The notes beneath the pieces were generated by a model, which made no database searches, was not told where the DNA came from, and was given only the letters and a program-made list of their open reading frames with translations. The translations under genes were made by a program, and so were the position numbers. Shown here piece after piece: positions 6,423-13,025 of a DNA stretch of 23,958 nt (position 1 is the stretch's first letter; the number at the start of each line of letters is the position of its first letter). Source of the DNA: CS1-C013 sp964353745 (GTDB taxonomy: Archaea; Aenigmatarchaeota; Aenigmatarchaeia; Aenigmatarchaeales; Aenigmatarchaeaceae); NCBI GenBank assembly GCA_964353745.1, contig CAYGWD010000016.1, positions 1-23,958 of the forward strand, given 5' to 3'.

Positions 6423-7608
6423 TTCCATTCTCGACATCTTGTTTTTCATAATAATAGGTGTCGCACTTGGGTTTGCAGCAGGTTTCATACCAGGATTTAG
6501 TTCTGAGAATCTGTCTCTACTGCTTGTCACTTACGGTATAATCTCAACAAATTACTATCTCGTGGTTACTGTTATAGCGGTCGAGATATCTTATTCATTT
6601 TTCGGTTTCCTGTCGCCCATGATATTTGGTGTTGGCAATGAGGCTACGTCGTTGACCATCGATAACGCCTATTCAGACCTTACAGAAGATGCATTAAAAC
6701 GCGGAATGGAGACAGTGGCAAGCGGCGGTTTGGTCGGTATACTTATTTCATTGCCTCTCCTGTTTTTTGCAGAAGACGTATATCCTTTGGTTTATAATTC
6801 TCTGAAACCTTTGGTAGGTTGGATATTGCTATCCTTATGCGTTTACATGGTTTGGATTGAAAGAGACTGGAAAAGAAAATTTTTTGCAGCAACAATATTT
6901 TGCTTGTCCGGTTTGGTAGGCTTGCTGGTTAAAAACAGCGGTCTTATTCCTTCAGATTACTTACTGTTGCCCATATTCATCGGTCTTTATGGTTTCAGCT
7001 CTTTGATTTCTGAAAAGCATAGAGAAGTCTATTCGTTGCAGGACATTGCTTGGATAAAAAAGGCTAGGATTGCTGCTGTAGCATTTATAGCGAGCATGTT
7101 TGCAAGCTTTGTGACTGGAATGAAACGTGGCCAGACTTCTTCATTGGCTCTAAGGATAGGCGGAATATCAAAGCGTGAGGAAGTGCTGTTCATTCTGTCG
7201 GCAATATCCCTTGCGTTTACAACTTTATCTATTTTTGTTTTGAGTTCAACAGGAAAGGTTAGAAGCACTTTAGCTTATGACATCCAAGAGATTATGGGTG
7301 ACATTTATTTTTCACAAACAGTTCTTTTTGTAGGATCGGTAATTGTTTCTGCTTGCATATCAGTCTGCGCATTAATTCTTCTTGCCAAACCTCTAGGAAG
7401 AGCTCTTTCAAGAATAAACGGAAAATACCTCAAAGTTTTTGGATTTTCTATTTGCGTTTTGTTGATAATTAATTTCACAGGCGTATATGGCATAGTTTTG
7501 GCATTTACTACGACCTGCATAGGAATTTTGTCATCACGTTTAAGAGTGCGTTCCACTCATCTAATGGGCGTTTTATTATTGCCATCAATAGTTGCGATGA
7601 TTTTATGA
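6412..7608 (+). CDS. TctA-family (DUF112) membrane permease
   Basis: This 398-residue integral membrane protein has about ten to twelve hydrophobic segments and the hallmarks of the TctA/DUF112 family. They are an N-terminal glycine-rich loop GFAAGFIPGFSSENLSLLL (residues about 21-39), a VIAVEISYSFFGFLSPMIFGVGNEA region, and a repeat-like GFSSLISE/KRGQTSSLALRIGG in the second half. In bacteria the family moves tricarboxylates together with TctB and TctC; archaea often carry TctA alone and the substrate is unknown. No TctB or binding protein is present here. It overlaps the OB-fold gene by 11 nt, and its stop codon overlaps (ATGA) the start of a short phospholipase-D-like remnant. Confidence 0.75.
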   Translation: MWSDSILDILFFIIIGVALGFAAGFIPGFSSENLSLLLVTYGIISTNYYLVVTVIAVEISYSFFGFLSPMIFGVGNEATSLTIDNAYSDLTEDALKRGMETVASGGLVGILISLPLLFFAEDVYPLVYNSLKPLVGWILLSLCVYMVWIERDWKRKFFAATIFCLSGLVGLLVKNSGLIPSDYLLLPIFIGLYGFSSLISEKHREVYSLQDIAWIKKARIAAVAFIASMFASFVTGMKRGQTSSLALRIGGISKREEVLFILSAISLAFTTLSIFVLSSTGKVRSTLAYDIQEIMGDIYFSQTVLFVGSVIVSACISVCALILLAKPLGRALSRINGKYLKVFGFSICVLLIINFTGVYGIVLAFTTTCIGILSSRLRVRSTHLMGVLLLPSIVAMIL

Positions 7609-7694
7609 AAAACAATCGCGAGGCTTCCGTCATAATATATTCGAAAGATATCTCAAAGGAGTTCGAAGGAATTTTCGACAGCGATTTCAGCTAA
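7605..7694 (+). pseudogene. C-terminal fragment of a phospholipase D-like protein
   Basis: A 29-codon frame starts at the ATGA overlap with the permease stop and reads KNNREASVIIYSKDISKEFEGIFDSDFS. This pattern (NRE, two hydrophobic strands, then F-x-x-x-F-x-x-D-[WF]) matches the extreme C-terminus of phospholipase D-like domains, which usually read NREVGVI...VFEYDW. No HKD motif remains. It may be the tail left after deletion of most of a PLD gene. A short genuine gene is possible but less likely. Confidence 0.4.
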
Positions 7695-7726
7695 TATAAT
7701 TACGCTTCCCAAAGAACCAATGTCAA

Positions 7727-8986
7727 TCATCTACGTCTTCTGTTTCCGAATCTTCTACGACCAAACCCACTATTAGAAGGTCTTCTGCCAAACCCTCCGC
7801 CTCTTCCAAATCTCTCTTTCCTGCTCCACCTCGGAATTATCGCCCTGCTAACAGAAAATTCTTCAGGATTGATGTCAACAAACCCTTCGTTGACAAACTT
7901 TTTCTTTTCTATCTTTATCTTGACAAAGTGCTCTATTCTCAGAAAGTCAGGTATTTCTTCAGGCGTTACAAGAGTTATTGCTTTTCCTGAGGCTCCCGCC
8001 CTAGCTGTTCTGCCTATTCTGTGTATATAGGTTTCAATGTCATTAGGCATGTCATAGTTTATGACGTGCGATATGTCCTTTATGTCTATTCCTCTGGCAG
8101 CCACGTCCGTGGCAATCAGATAAGTAATTCTTTTGCTTTTGAAATCTGCTAGAACCCTTTCCCTTTGTTGCTGGCTCAGATCGCCGTGAATGACGCCTAT
8201 GTTATAATATCTGCTAAAGTCTCTGTGAAGCCTGTCAGACTCGATCTTGGTTGAGCAGAAGATTAAGGCCATGTGGGGTTTTTCCTGATTCAATACAATA
8301 TCCAAGCATTGTTCCTTTTCATTTCTCTTTACCACATATGCTGCTTGTTTTATTGTCTTAACAGTTGCCTTTTCCTTGTTTAGCTCTATGAGAATGGGAT
8401 TCTTCATATAATTGCTTGCAATTCTTCTTATCTCGTCTGAAAATGTAGCAGAGAACAACAAGGTCTGTCTCTCTTTTGGTATGAATCTTAAGATAAATTT
8501 TATATCATCTATGAAGCCCATGTCAAGCATCCTGTCAGCTTCGTCCAATACCAATGTATGTACGTGTCTCAAATCGATGTTGTTCCTCCTGATATGATCC
8601 ATTAACCTTCCTGGGGTTGCAACAACCACGTTAACTTGGCTAAAGGCTTTTGCTTGCATTTCTATTGACTTGCCGCCATAGACAGCCACTGCTCTTGCCT
8701 TCTTGTACTTTCCAACTTTCTGTATTTCCTTGCAAACCTGCTCTGCCAGCTCTCTAGTGGGCGTGATAACCAAGGCTTGTATGTTCTTAGGAAAAGTTAT
8801 TTTTTCTACTATCGGGATTGCAAAAGCAAGAGTCTTTCCAGAACCTGATTCTGCTTTTCCTATCACGTCCTTGCCTTCCATTATAGGCGGTATTGTCGTT
8901 GTCTGTATAGGAAAGGTCTCGTCAAATTCCATTTCTTCCAAGGCTTTTGAAACGCCTTCACTCAATTTCATTTCGCTGAATTTCAT
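7727..8986 (-). CDS. DEAD-box RNA helicase with Arg-Gly-rich tail
   Basis: This ATP-dependent RNA helicase probably unwinds structured RNA or remodels RNA-protein complexes. All motifs are present in order: Q motif FPIQTTTIPPI, Walker A AESGSGKT, PTRELA, TPGRLMD, DEAD, SAT, FCSTK, ATDVAARGID and HRIGRTARAG. The final 35 or so residues (FGRGGGFGRRPSN...RRRFGNRRRR) are rich in Arg and Gly, a feature that usually adds RNA affinity. ATG at 8986 is preferred because AGTGAT lies 5 nt upstream; GTG at 8995 is the alternative. The protein has 419 residues from this start. The methyltransferase gene lies upstream on the same strand, 62 nt away. Confidence 0.93.
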   Translation of the reverse strand: MKFSEMKLSEGVSKALEEMEFDETFPIQTTTIPPIMEGKDVIGKAESGSGKTLAFAIPIVEKITFPKNIQALVITPTRELAEQVCKEIQKVGKYKKARAVAVYGGKSIEMQAKAFSQVNVVVATPGRLMDHIRRNNIDLRHVHTLVLDEADRMLDMGFIDDIKFILRFIPKERQTLLFSATFSDEIRRIASNYMKNPILIELNKEKATVKTIKQAAYVVKRNEKEQCLDIVLNQEKPHMALIFCSTKIESDRLHRDFSRYYNIGVIHGDLSQQQRERVLADFKSKRITYLIATDVAARGIDIKDISHVINYDMPNDIETYIHRIGRTARAGASGKAITLVTPEEIPDFLRIEHFVKIKIEKKKFVNEGFVDINPEEFSVSRAIIPRWSRKERFGRGGGFGRRPSNSGFGRRRFGNRRRR

Positions 8987-9047
8987 TAAAATCACTAGAA
9001 CAGGATTAACAAGTTCTAACTAAATAGAGTTTTCAGAGTTTAAAAAT

Positions 9048-10220
9048 TTAAGGTTTTTCTATCACAAAAATTTCTCTGAATGTCTTATGCCTTTCTTCGG
9101 CGTCTATGAACGAGTTAATCATTTTGAAACCAGTCTTTCTAGCAATGCTCTGAAAATCGAATTTGACATCCTTAGTCTTACTTATCTTTATGCACGGAGA
9201 AACAATGGCAATTCTTTTTTTAGGCTTTAAGACCATATACATTTCTCCAAGAGACTTTTCGTAAAGATCTTCAATCCTTTCAAATATCTTGTAAGCCTCA
9301 CTTTCTGTCGGTTTGTTTTTTAGAGGAGGACCCAAATACGGTTCTGTTGCAATGGCATCAATAGAATTCCTCTGAAAATATTCGCTCAAACTTCTGGCAT
9401 CACCAGTTTTTACCTTGTCATCAATGTTAAGATTCAAATTATACTCTTTGAATAACCATCTCAGGTTTTCCTTTGAACCCTCTATGCATTTTTCATCTAT
9501 GTCTAGACCGATTATATTTATTCCATTCAATACAGCTTCCTGCAATATTGTTCCTATGCCGCAAAAGGGATCTAGTAATTTATCTCCTTCCTTTGCTCCT
9601 GACAGATTAATCAGTATTTTGGCAAGTCTTGGCGGTATTGAAAAAATTGTTCTTTGCACAGGCCGTCCGATATCTCTTTTCTGGAATTCAAAAGGATTGT
9701 GTATTGCCTTGGTAACGCCTATGTAAGTTTTATTTTTCGAGCAGACAACGATCTCAGCACTCTCATTAATAAGGTTCTTTTTAATAACTTCTACGTTAGT
9801 CATTATAGGTTCTTTTCTGGAAAAACCAAAATAGTTGGCGCTAATGCCGTTTTGCTTGAGTTTTTTCTTGAAGTAACCGCCTATTAACTTGTAGGTTTCG
9901 TAAGAATCCTTTTCAGCATAAACGCTTACGCCAAACAATTTTATTTTAGGTTTGAAAATCTCTTCCAGCTTTATATTTTCCAGGGCAGAATTTAGTTCGC
10001 TCTTCAAAAAACTTGCCAGCAAAGGAGCAATCTTTAAAGTTCCTCCCAATGAGTTTATCATCTTTTCTATGTCTATGTTACTGATACTGATGATAAGAAA
10101 ATCCTTTGCATTTTCTAAGGCCTTATATTCATAGTTTCTAGCATCAAGATAAGACAATATTTCAAATTTGGATAACCCAGGATTCTTTCCCTTAATGAAT
10201 ATAAAATCATTTTTTTCCAT
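9048..10220 (-). CDS. Trm11-like RNA methyltransferase
   Basis: This is an S-adenosylmethionine-dependent methyltransferase of the UPF0020 type, the group that includes Trm11/TrmG10 (N2-methylguanosine at tRNA position 10). The N-terminal half (about 1-190) would hold the RNA-binding THUMP-like region. The C-terminal half has the cofactor motif LLDPFCGIGTILQEA (about residue 217), the acidic strand IIGLDIDEKCI, GDARSL, and the catalytic strand ATEPYLGPPL where Trm11 proteins usually read DPPYG. That difference makes the exact target uncertain, so the call is to the family only. It has 390 residues and the ATG is the first in frame. It stands upstream of the helicase gene on the same strand. 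Confidence 0.75.
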   Translation of the reverse strand: MEKNDFIFIKGKNPGLSKFEILSYLDARNYEYKALENAKDFLIISISNIDIEKMINSLGGTLKIAPLLASFLKSELNSALENIKLEEIFKPKIKLFGVSVYAEKDSYETYKLIGGYFKKKLKQNGISANYFGFSRKEPIMTNVEVIKKNLINESAEIVVCSKNKTYIGVTKAIHNPFEFQKRDIGRPVQRTIFSIPPRLAKILINLSGAKEGDKLLDPFCGIGTILQEAVLNGINIIGLDIDEKCIEGSKENLRWLFKEYNLNLNIDDKVKTGDARSLSEYFQRNSIDAIATEPYLGPPLKNKPTESEAYKIFERIEDLYEKSLGEMYMVLKPKKRIAIVSPCIKISKTKDVKFDFQSIARKTGFKMINSFIDAEERHKTFREIFVIEKP

Positions 10221-10257
10221 AATAGATTTAATGCATTAACTAATTATATAATCAGCT

Positions 10258-11181
10258 TTAGAGTAAGAACAGCGAGACAATATAGCCAGCCAGAGCCCCT
10301 GCGCAAACAAAGGGCAGAGCAGGCAAGGCCATGGGCTTTCTAGTTATTATCATTGTTAAAACTATCAACGCTATCATCGAACCAATAACAGCTGCTATTG
10401 AATTGAATATCGTGAATCTGTTCATGATAGAGACAGAGAACATCAGAGGTATTATTATGTCGCCCAAGCCTAGTTGGAATATATGCACTTTCTGTTTGGC
10501 ATTCTTGGTTGGCACGTACTTGGCTTTTTTAAACTCGTGAGGGGCTGCGATTGTGAAGGCCATTGGTCTCTCTGTTATAGCCTTGGCCATGCTGACCATG
10601 TGCTTTGTTATGAAAACAGATACAAAATCATAGACCGATAAAATCATCATGAATATTATGCAAGGCACTATTCCTAAAGATAAACCTAGTAAAGCTCCAA
10701 CGCCAGATCCGGAGAATATCGCAGCAACATTCTGGCTAAAAATAGTAGGCCTTAAAAATTTCCAAACAGTCAAGGCTAGGGCGAATAGAAAATCTAATGA
10801 AAGGGCAATAAAGAAAATTTGTCCCAGAGATCCAAGAGGTGAAAGCATATGCTCTATAAAATTATTCCAAATGTTTTGAATTGGAAATGGTATTAAAATT
10901 GGAAATGTTATTATCCACGATGGAACAAAAATGACAAAAGCTTCTAAACCTCTTAAGATTGATTTCTTAACTTTTATTATAAACAAAATCAATACTGTAA
11001 CTGCTATGATATAAACAAAAATATAAATAGAGATTTCTGGAGCTTCAGAGCTAACTCCTGGAATTACTTCTGGTGTAACTACTTCGCCAATTCTTATAAG
11101 TTCTATATATTTACTTCCAATGTACAAACCTAGAGCTTGTATGATTAAAAAAATCAAAATTATTACAACTATAGACTTCAT
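10258..11181 (-). CDS. Presenilin/signal peptide peptidase-like aspartic protease
   Basis: This intramembrane aspartic protease has 307 residues and about nine hydrophobic segments, as in archaeal presenilin homologues (family A22). The catalytic pair is visible: D185 in SVYDFVSVF (the YD motif) and D241 in LGLGDIII (the GxGD motif), followed by PALPF at 287-291, the PAL motif that shapes the active site. Its substrates would be membrane-spanning helices, such as leftover signal peptides. The loop between the two aspartates (about residues 195-235) is basic. A minus-strand TTTATAAA at 11214-11221 lies upstream, with GGTTATTTC just before the ATG. Confidence 0.88.
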   Translation of the reverse strand: MKSIVVIILIFLIIQALGLYIGSKYIELIRIGEVVTPEVIPGVSSEAPEISIYIFVYIIAVTVLILFIIKVKKSILRGLEAFVIFVPSWIITFPILIPFPIQNIWNNFIEHMLSPLGSLGQIFFIALSLDFLFALALTVWKFLRPTIFSQNVAAIFSGSGVGALLGLSLGIVPCIIFMMILSVYDFVSVFITKHMVSMAKAITERPMAFTIAAPHEFKKAKYVPTKNAKQKVHIFQLGLGDIIIPLMFSVSIMNRFTIFNSIAAVIGSMIALIVLTMIITRKPMALPALPFVCAGALAGYIVSLFLL

Positions 11182-11222
11182 GAAATAACCTTTGTATAGT
11201 TTGTTATTCTTTTTTTATAAAC

Positions 11223-11345
11223 TTATTCTCTTCTTTTTGCGTATGGATTTTTAACAGATTCAGAAAGAATCCATCTTATAGAAGTTAAAGGTTCATTTCT
11301 CTGAACATATTTTTTTCTTACTTTTTCAAATGTTTTATGTTGCAA
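11223..11345 (-). CDS. Possible 40-residue protein in a gene-poor stretch
   Basis: A TTG-started frame in an otherwise gene-free 395-nt region reads MQHKTFEKVRKKYVQRNEPL and continues to WILSESVKNPYAKRRE. The composition (balanced charges, one Trp, few low-complexity runs) is more protein-like than expected of a chance frame in AT-rich DNA. There is no ATG start and no clear homologue known to me. It may be a true small protein, a fragment, or chance. The stop overlaps the promoter area of the presenilin-like gene. Confidence 0.2.
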   Translation of the reverse strand: MQHKTFEKVRKKYVQRNEPLTSIRWILSESVKNPYAKRRE

Positions 11346-11458
11346 AAACCCTTCAGAGCTCGGTTTTTATGTAAAATAAAGTTTTCTATTGTATAGAATA
11401 TTTTTATTTCTTAAGCTCAGGGAAAGTTTCTAAGATTTTACTTTGTGCTACTGTGACA

Positions 11459-11485
11459 TTTGCCAATTTAAGAAAATTAGGCAAA
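11459..11485 (-). terminator. Stem-loop downstream of the minus-strand 31-nt element
   Basis: TTTGCC (11459-11464) and GGCAAA (11480-11485) pair, and the inner AATTT/AAATT extends the stem with one bulge. On the minus strand this lies about 40-70 nt after the predicted transcript start in the 31-nt element. It could be part of, or the end of, a short RNA. Confidence 0.3.
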
Positions 11486-11502
11486 GATTCTTAAACCTAT
11501 GT

Positions 11503-11533
11503 CCTAACCACCCGATAACTTAACACATATTTT
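11503..11533 (-). repeat. 31-nt element, copy A, at a predicted transcription start
   Basis: On the minus strand this element matches 18146-18176 (plus) in 30 of 31 positions. The shared part runs from AAAATATGTGTTAAG through TTATCG and GTGGTTAGG. A minus-strand TATTTAAAAG lies so that its TTTAAA begins exactly 27 nt before the A of ATGTG, the same spacing as in copy B. Read from GTG it gives a nine-codon frame V-L-S-Y-R-V-V-R-T ending in TAG at 11497-11499. It may be the 5' end of a small RNA or a leader peptide. Confidence 0.55.
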
Positions 11534-11597
11534 ACAGAATAAAAAAACTTTTAAATAGCAGATTCTATTAATATCTTTGTCATTTAAGATTGTTCTC

Positions 11598-11630
11598 GAC
11601 CCAACGGCTCAAGTAGTGACGGGTTGGGTC
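11598..11630 (+). other. Strong stem-loop in the leader of the membrane protein gene
   Basis: GACCCAAC (11598-11605) pairs perfectly with GTTGGGTC (11623-11630). The 17-nt loop contains TCA and TGA, which can close a smaller inner stem. A TTTAAATA at 11551-11558 would start transcription near 11578, so the stem would open the transcript, and a T-rich stretch follows. The bases are far richer in G and C than the surroundings. It could be a small RNA, a leader structure or a regulatory RNA; no known riboswitch is recognised. Confidence 0.4.
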
Positions 11631-11675
11631 TTTCGTTCTTATATTTTTATTAACAGTCCTGATTATAGATTTATT

Positions 11676-12248
11676 ATGCTTAACAGAAAGGAAAAGGAAG
11701 CCATGAGAGCTGTAGAATACGAATGGAAACATTATAAAATAATTTTATTAATGCTGGTAGCTGTTCTAACTATAGAATCTTATTTAACAGGCTTCTTGCC
11801 ATTGCTCTTAGAAGGCCTAGGAAAGTACGGATACGCAGGAGGATTTGTTTCAGGCTTTCTTTATACATTCGGCATCACCACTCCGATTGCGTTGGCATCA
11901 TTCTTTATCTTGGCAAAGGATCTTAACATATGGGTTTTAACAATCTTGGGTTCAATAGGAGGTCTGTTAAGCGAGTATTTTATCTATGATTTTGCAAAAA
12001 AAGAGGCTAGGAAAACCATCAAGATGTATAAGAATAAAAAAATAAGATTGCCTGAAGTAAAATCTGGTTTCTTGAAAAAATTAAGCCCTTTGATAGCAGG
12101 ATTCATACTTGCTAGCCCCATACCTGACGAATTTGCAGCAGTCTTGTTTGGCGTCGAACAATATAGACTGAGAGACTTCTTAATAATCACTTTTGTTTCC
12201 AAATTCATTGGAATTCTTTTCATAGTTGGCTTGGGAAGGATTTTTTAA
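11676..12248 (+). CDS. Multi-pass membrane protein, distantly DedA/VTT-like
   Basis: This 190-residue protein has four or five hydrophobic segments. A first segment (IILLMLVAVLTIESYLTGFLP) is followed by GYAGGFVSGFLYTFGITTPIALA, a basic loop, and a C-terminal part with FILASPIPDEFAAVLFGVEQYRLRDFLI. The last motif (proline-rich turn, small residues, then a helix and another membrane segment) recalls the DedA/VTT family of lipid scramblase-like proteins, but the match is weak. The frame is open upstream to a TTG at 11577. The ATG at 11676 is chosen because the upstream DNA forms a strong stem-loop and because TATATTTTT at about 11640 gives a promoter for it. Confidence 0.55.
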   Translation: MLNRKEKEAMRAVEYEWKHYKIILLMLVAVLTIESYLTGFLPLLLEGLGKYGYAGGFVSGFLYTFGITTPIALASFFILAKDLNIWVLTILGSIGGLLSEYFIYDFAKKEARKTIKMYKNKKIRLPEVKSGFLKKLSPLIAGFILASPIPDEFAAVLFGVEQYRLRDFLIITFVSKFIGILFIVGLGRIF

Positions 12249-12254
12249 GCTTAT

Positions 12255-12280
12255 TAATATCTAAAATTATTAAGATATTA
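12255..12280. promoter_or_regulatory. Inverted repeat overlapping the hjc start
   Basis: TAATATCT (12255-12262) and AGATATTA (12273-12280) are perfect inverted repeats with a 10-nt spacer. The right arm ends on the A of the hjc ATG. In AT-rich DNA this could be chance; if real it is an operator or a small stem at the start codon. Confidence 0.25.
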
Positions 12281-12609
12281 TGCCCAAGAGTCCCAAGGGT
12301 TCTAGGAGAGAAAGGGAGCTTTTGGAATTCTTGACAAGACAAGGTTTTGTTGTTCATAGAGTCGCTGGTTCTGGTTTGGGGCAGGAGGCCATATGCGATC
12401 TGGTTGCTGTCAAAGACGGAGAAATACAGTTTATAGAGTGCAAGTCCAGAAAAAAGGCTTACTACTCTAACACTAATTCAGGACAATTGAAAGAAATGAT
12501 AAGGGTTGCCAATTCATGCAAGGCAAAACCAATCCTGGCTGTCAAGCTGAACTACAAGGAGTGGCAGATATTTGACTTGAACAATGGGATACCAGAAAAA
12601 GTTGAGTAA
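12280..12609 (+). CDS. hjc: Holliday junction resolvase Hjc
   Basis: Hjc cuts four-way DNA junctions during recombination and repair. The nuclease residues of the family are in place: a glutamate in SRRERELLE (E11 or E13), D40 in AICDLVAV, and E53 and K55 in FIECKSRK. The SGLGQEAICD loop and the KAKPILAVKL strand are also typical. At 109 residues it is slightly short but complete. It starts with MPKSPKGSRRER, a usual basic N-terminus. It lies 31 nt after the membrane protein gene. Confidence 0.93.
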   Translation: MPKSPKGSRRERELLEFLTRQGFVVHRVAGSGLGQEAICDLVAVKDGEIQFIECKSRKKAYYSNTNSGQLKEMIRVANSCKAKPILAVKLNYKEWQIFDLNNGIPEKVE

Positions 12610-12661
12610 TCTTTCTAGTTTAACCGCCTGATTTATATACAAGAAGTTTATAAGAATATTT

Positions 12662-13015
12662 ATGTCGATGGATAAAGATTTTGCATTGGCGCTAATAGGA
12701 GGACTGTTAGTGTTGATGACAGGAGTTGTAGAATTTTTGTACAGTATTTCAATGATATTCTGGAACTTGAGCTATGTGGGAATATTGTTTGGCTTTTTTA
12801 TGATAATAGGAGCTCTTTTAATGAAATACATGCCTCGCGGAATTAATTCAAAGGCTGTAGGAATAGAAAAAACTTCAAGGTTCCCATTGGGAGGCTTTAT
12901 CTGCTTGATTTGTAGCTTGGTTTCATTGACATTTCTACAAGGATTTTTAATAGGCCCTATGTTAGGAATTGTGGCTAGCACATCCAGTTATTCTAGAATA
13001 TACAAAAACAAATAA
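12662..13015 (+). CDS. Four-TM membrane protein, unknown function
   Basis: This 117-residue protein is not recognised. Hydrophobic segments lie at about residues 7-27 (ALALIGGLLVLMTGVVEFLY), 31-53 (IFWNLSYVGILFGFFMIIGAL) and 75-108 as one or two helices (GGFICLICSLVSLTFLQGFLIGP). A short basic loop (MPRGINSKAVGIEKTSRF) separates the pairs. It could belong to the broad group of small DUF4064-like membrane proteins, but this cannot be settled by eye. TTTATATAC lies about 27 nt before the ATG; a second ATG follows two codons later. It is convergent with the DNA ligase. Confidence 0.55.
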   Translation: MSMDKDFALALIGGLLVLMTGVVEFLYSISMIFWNLSYVGILFGFFMIIGALLMKYMPRGINSKAVGIEKTSRFPLGGFICLICSLVSLTFLQGFLIGPMLGIVASTSSYSRIYKNK

Positions 13016-13025
13016 TTTTCTTTTT

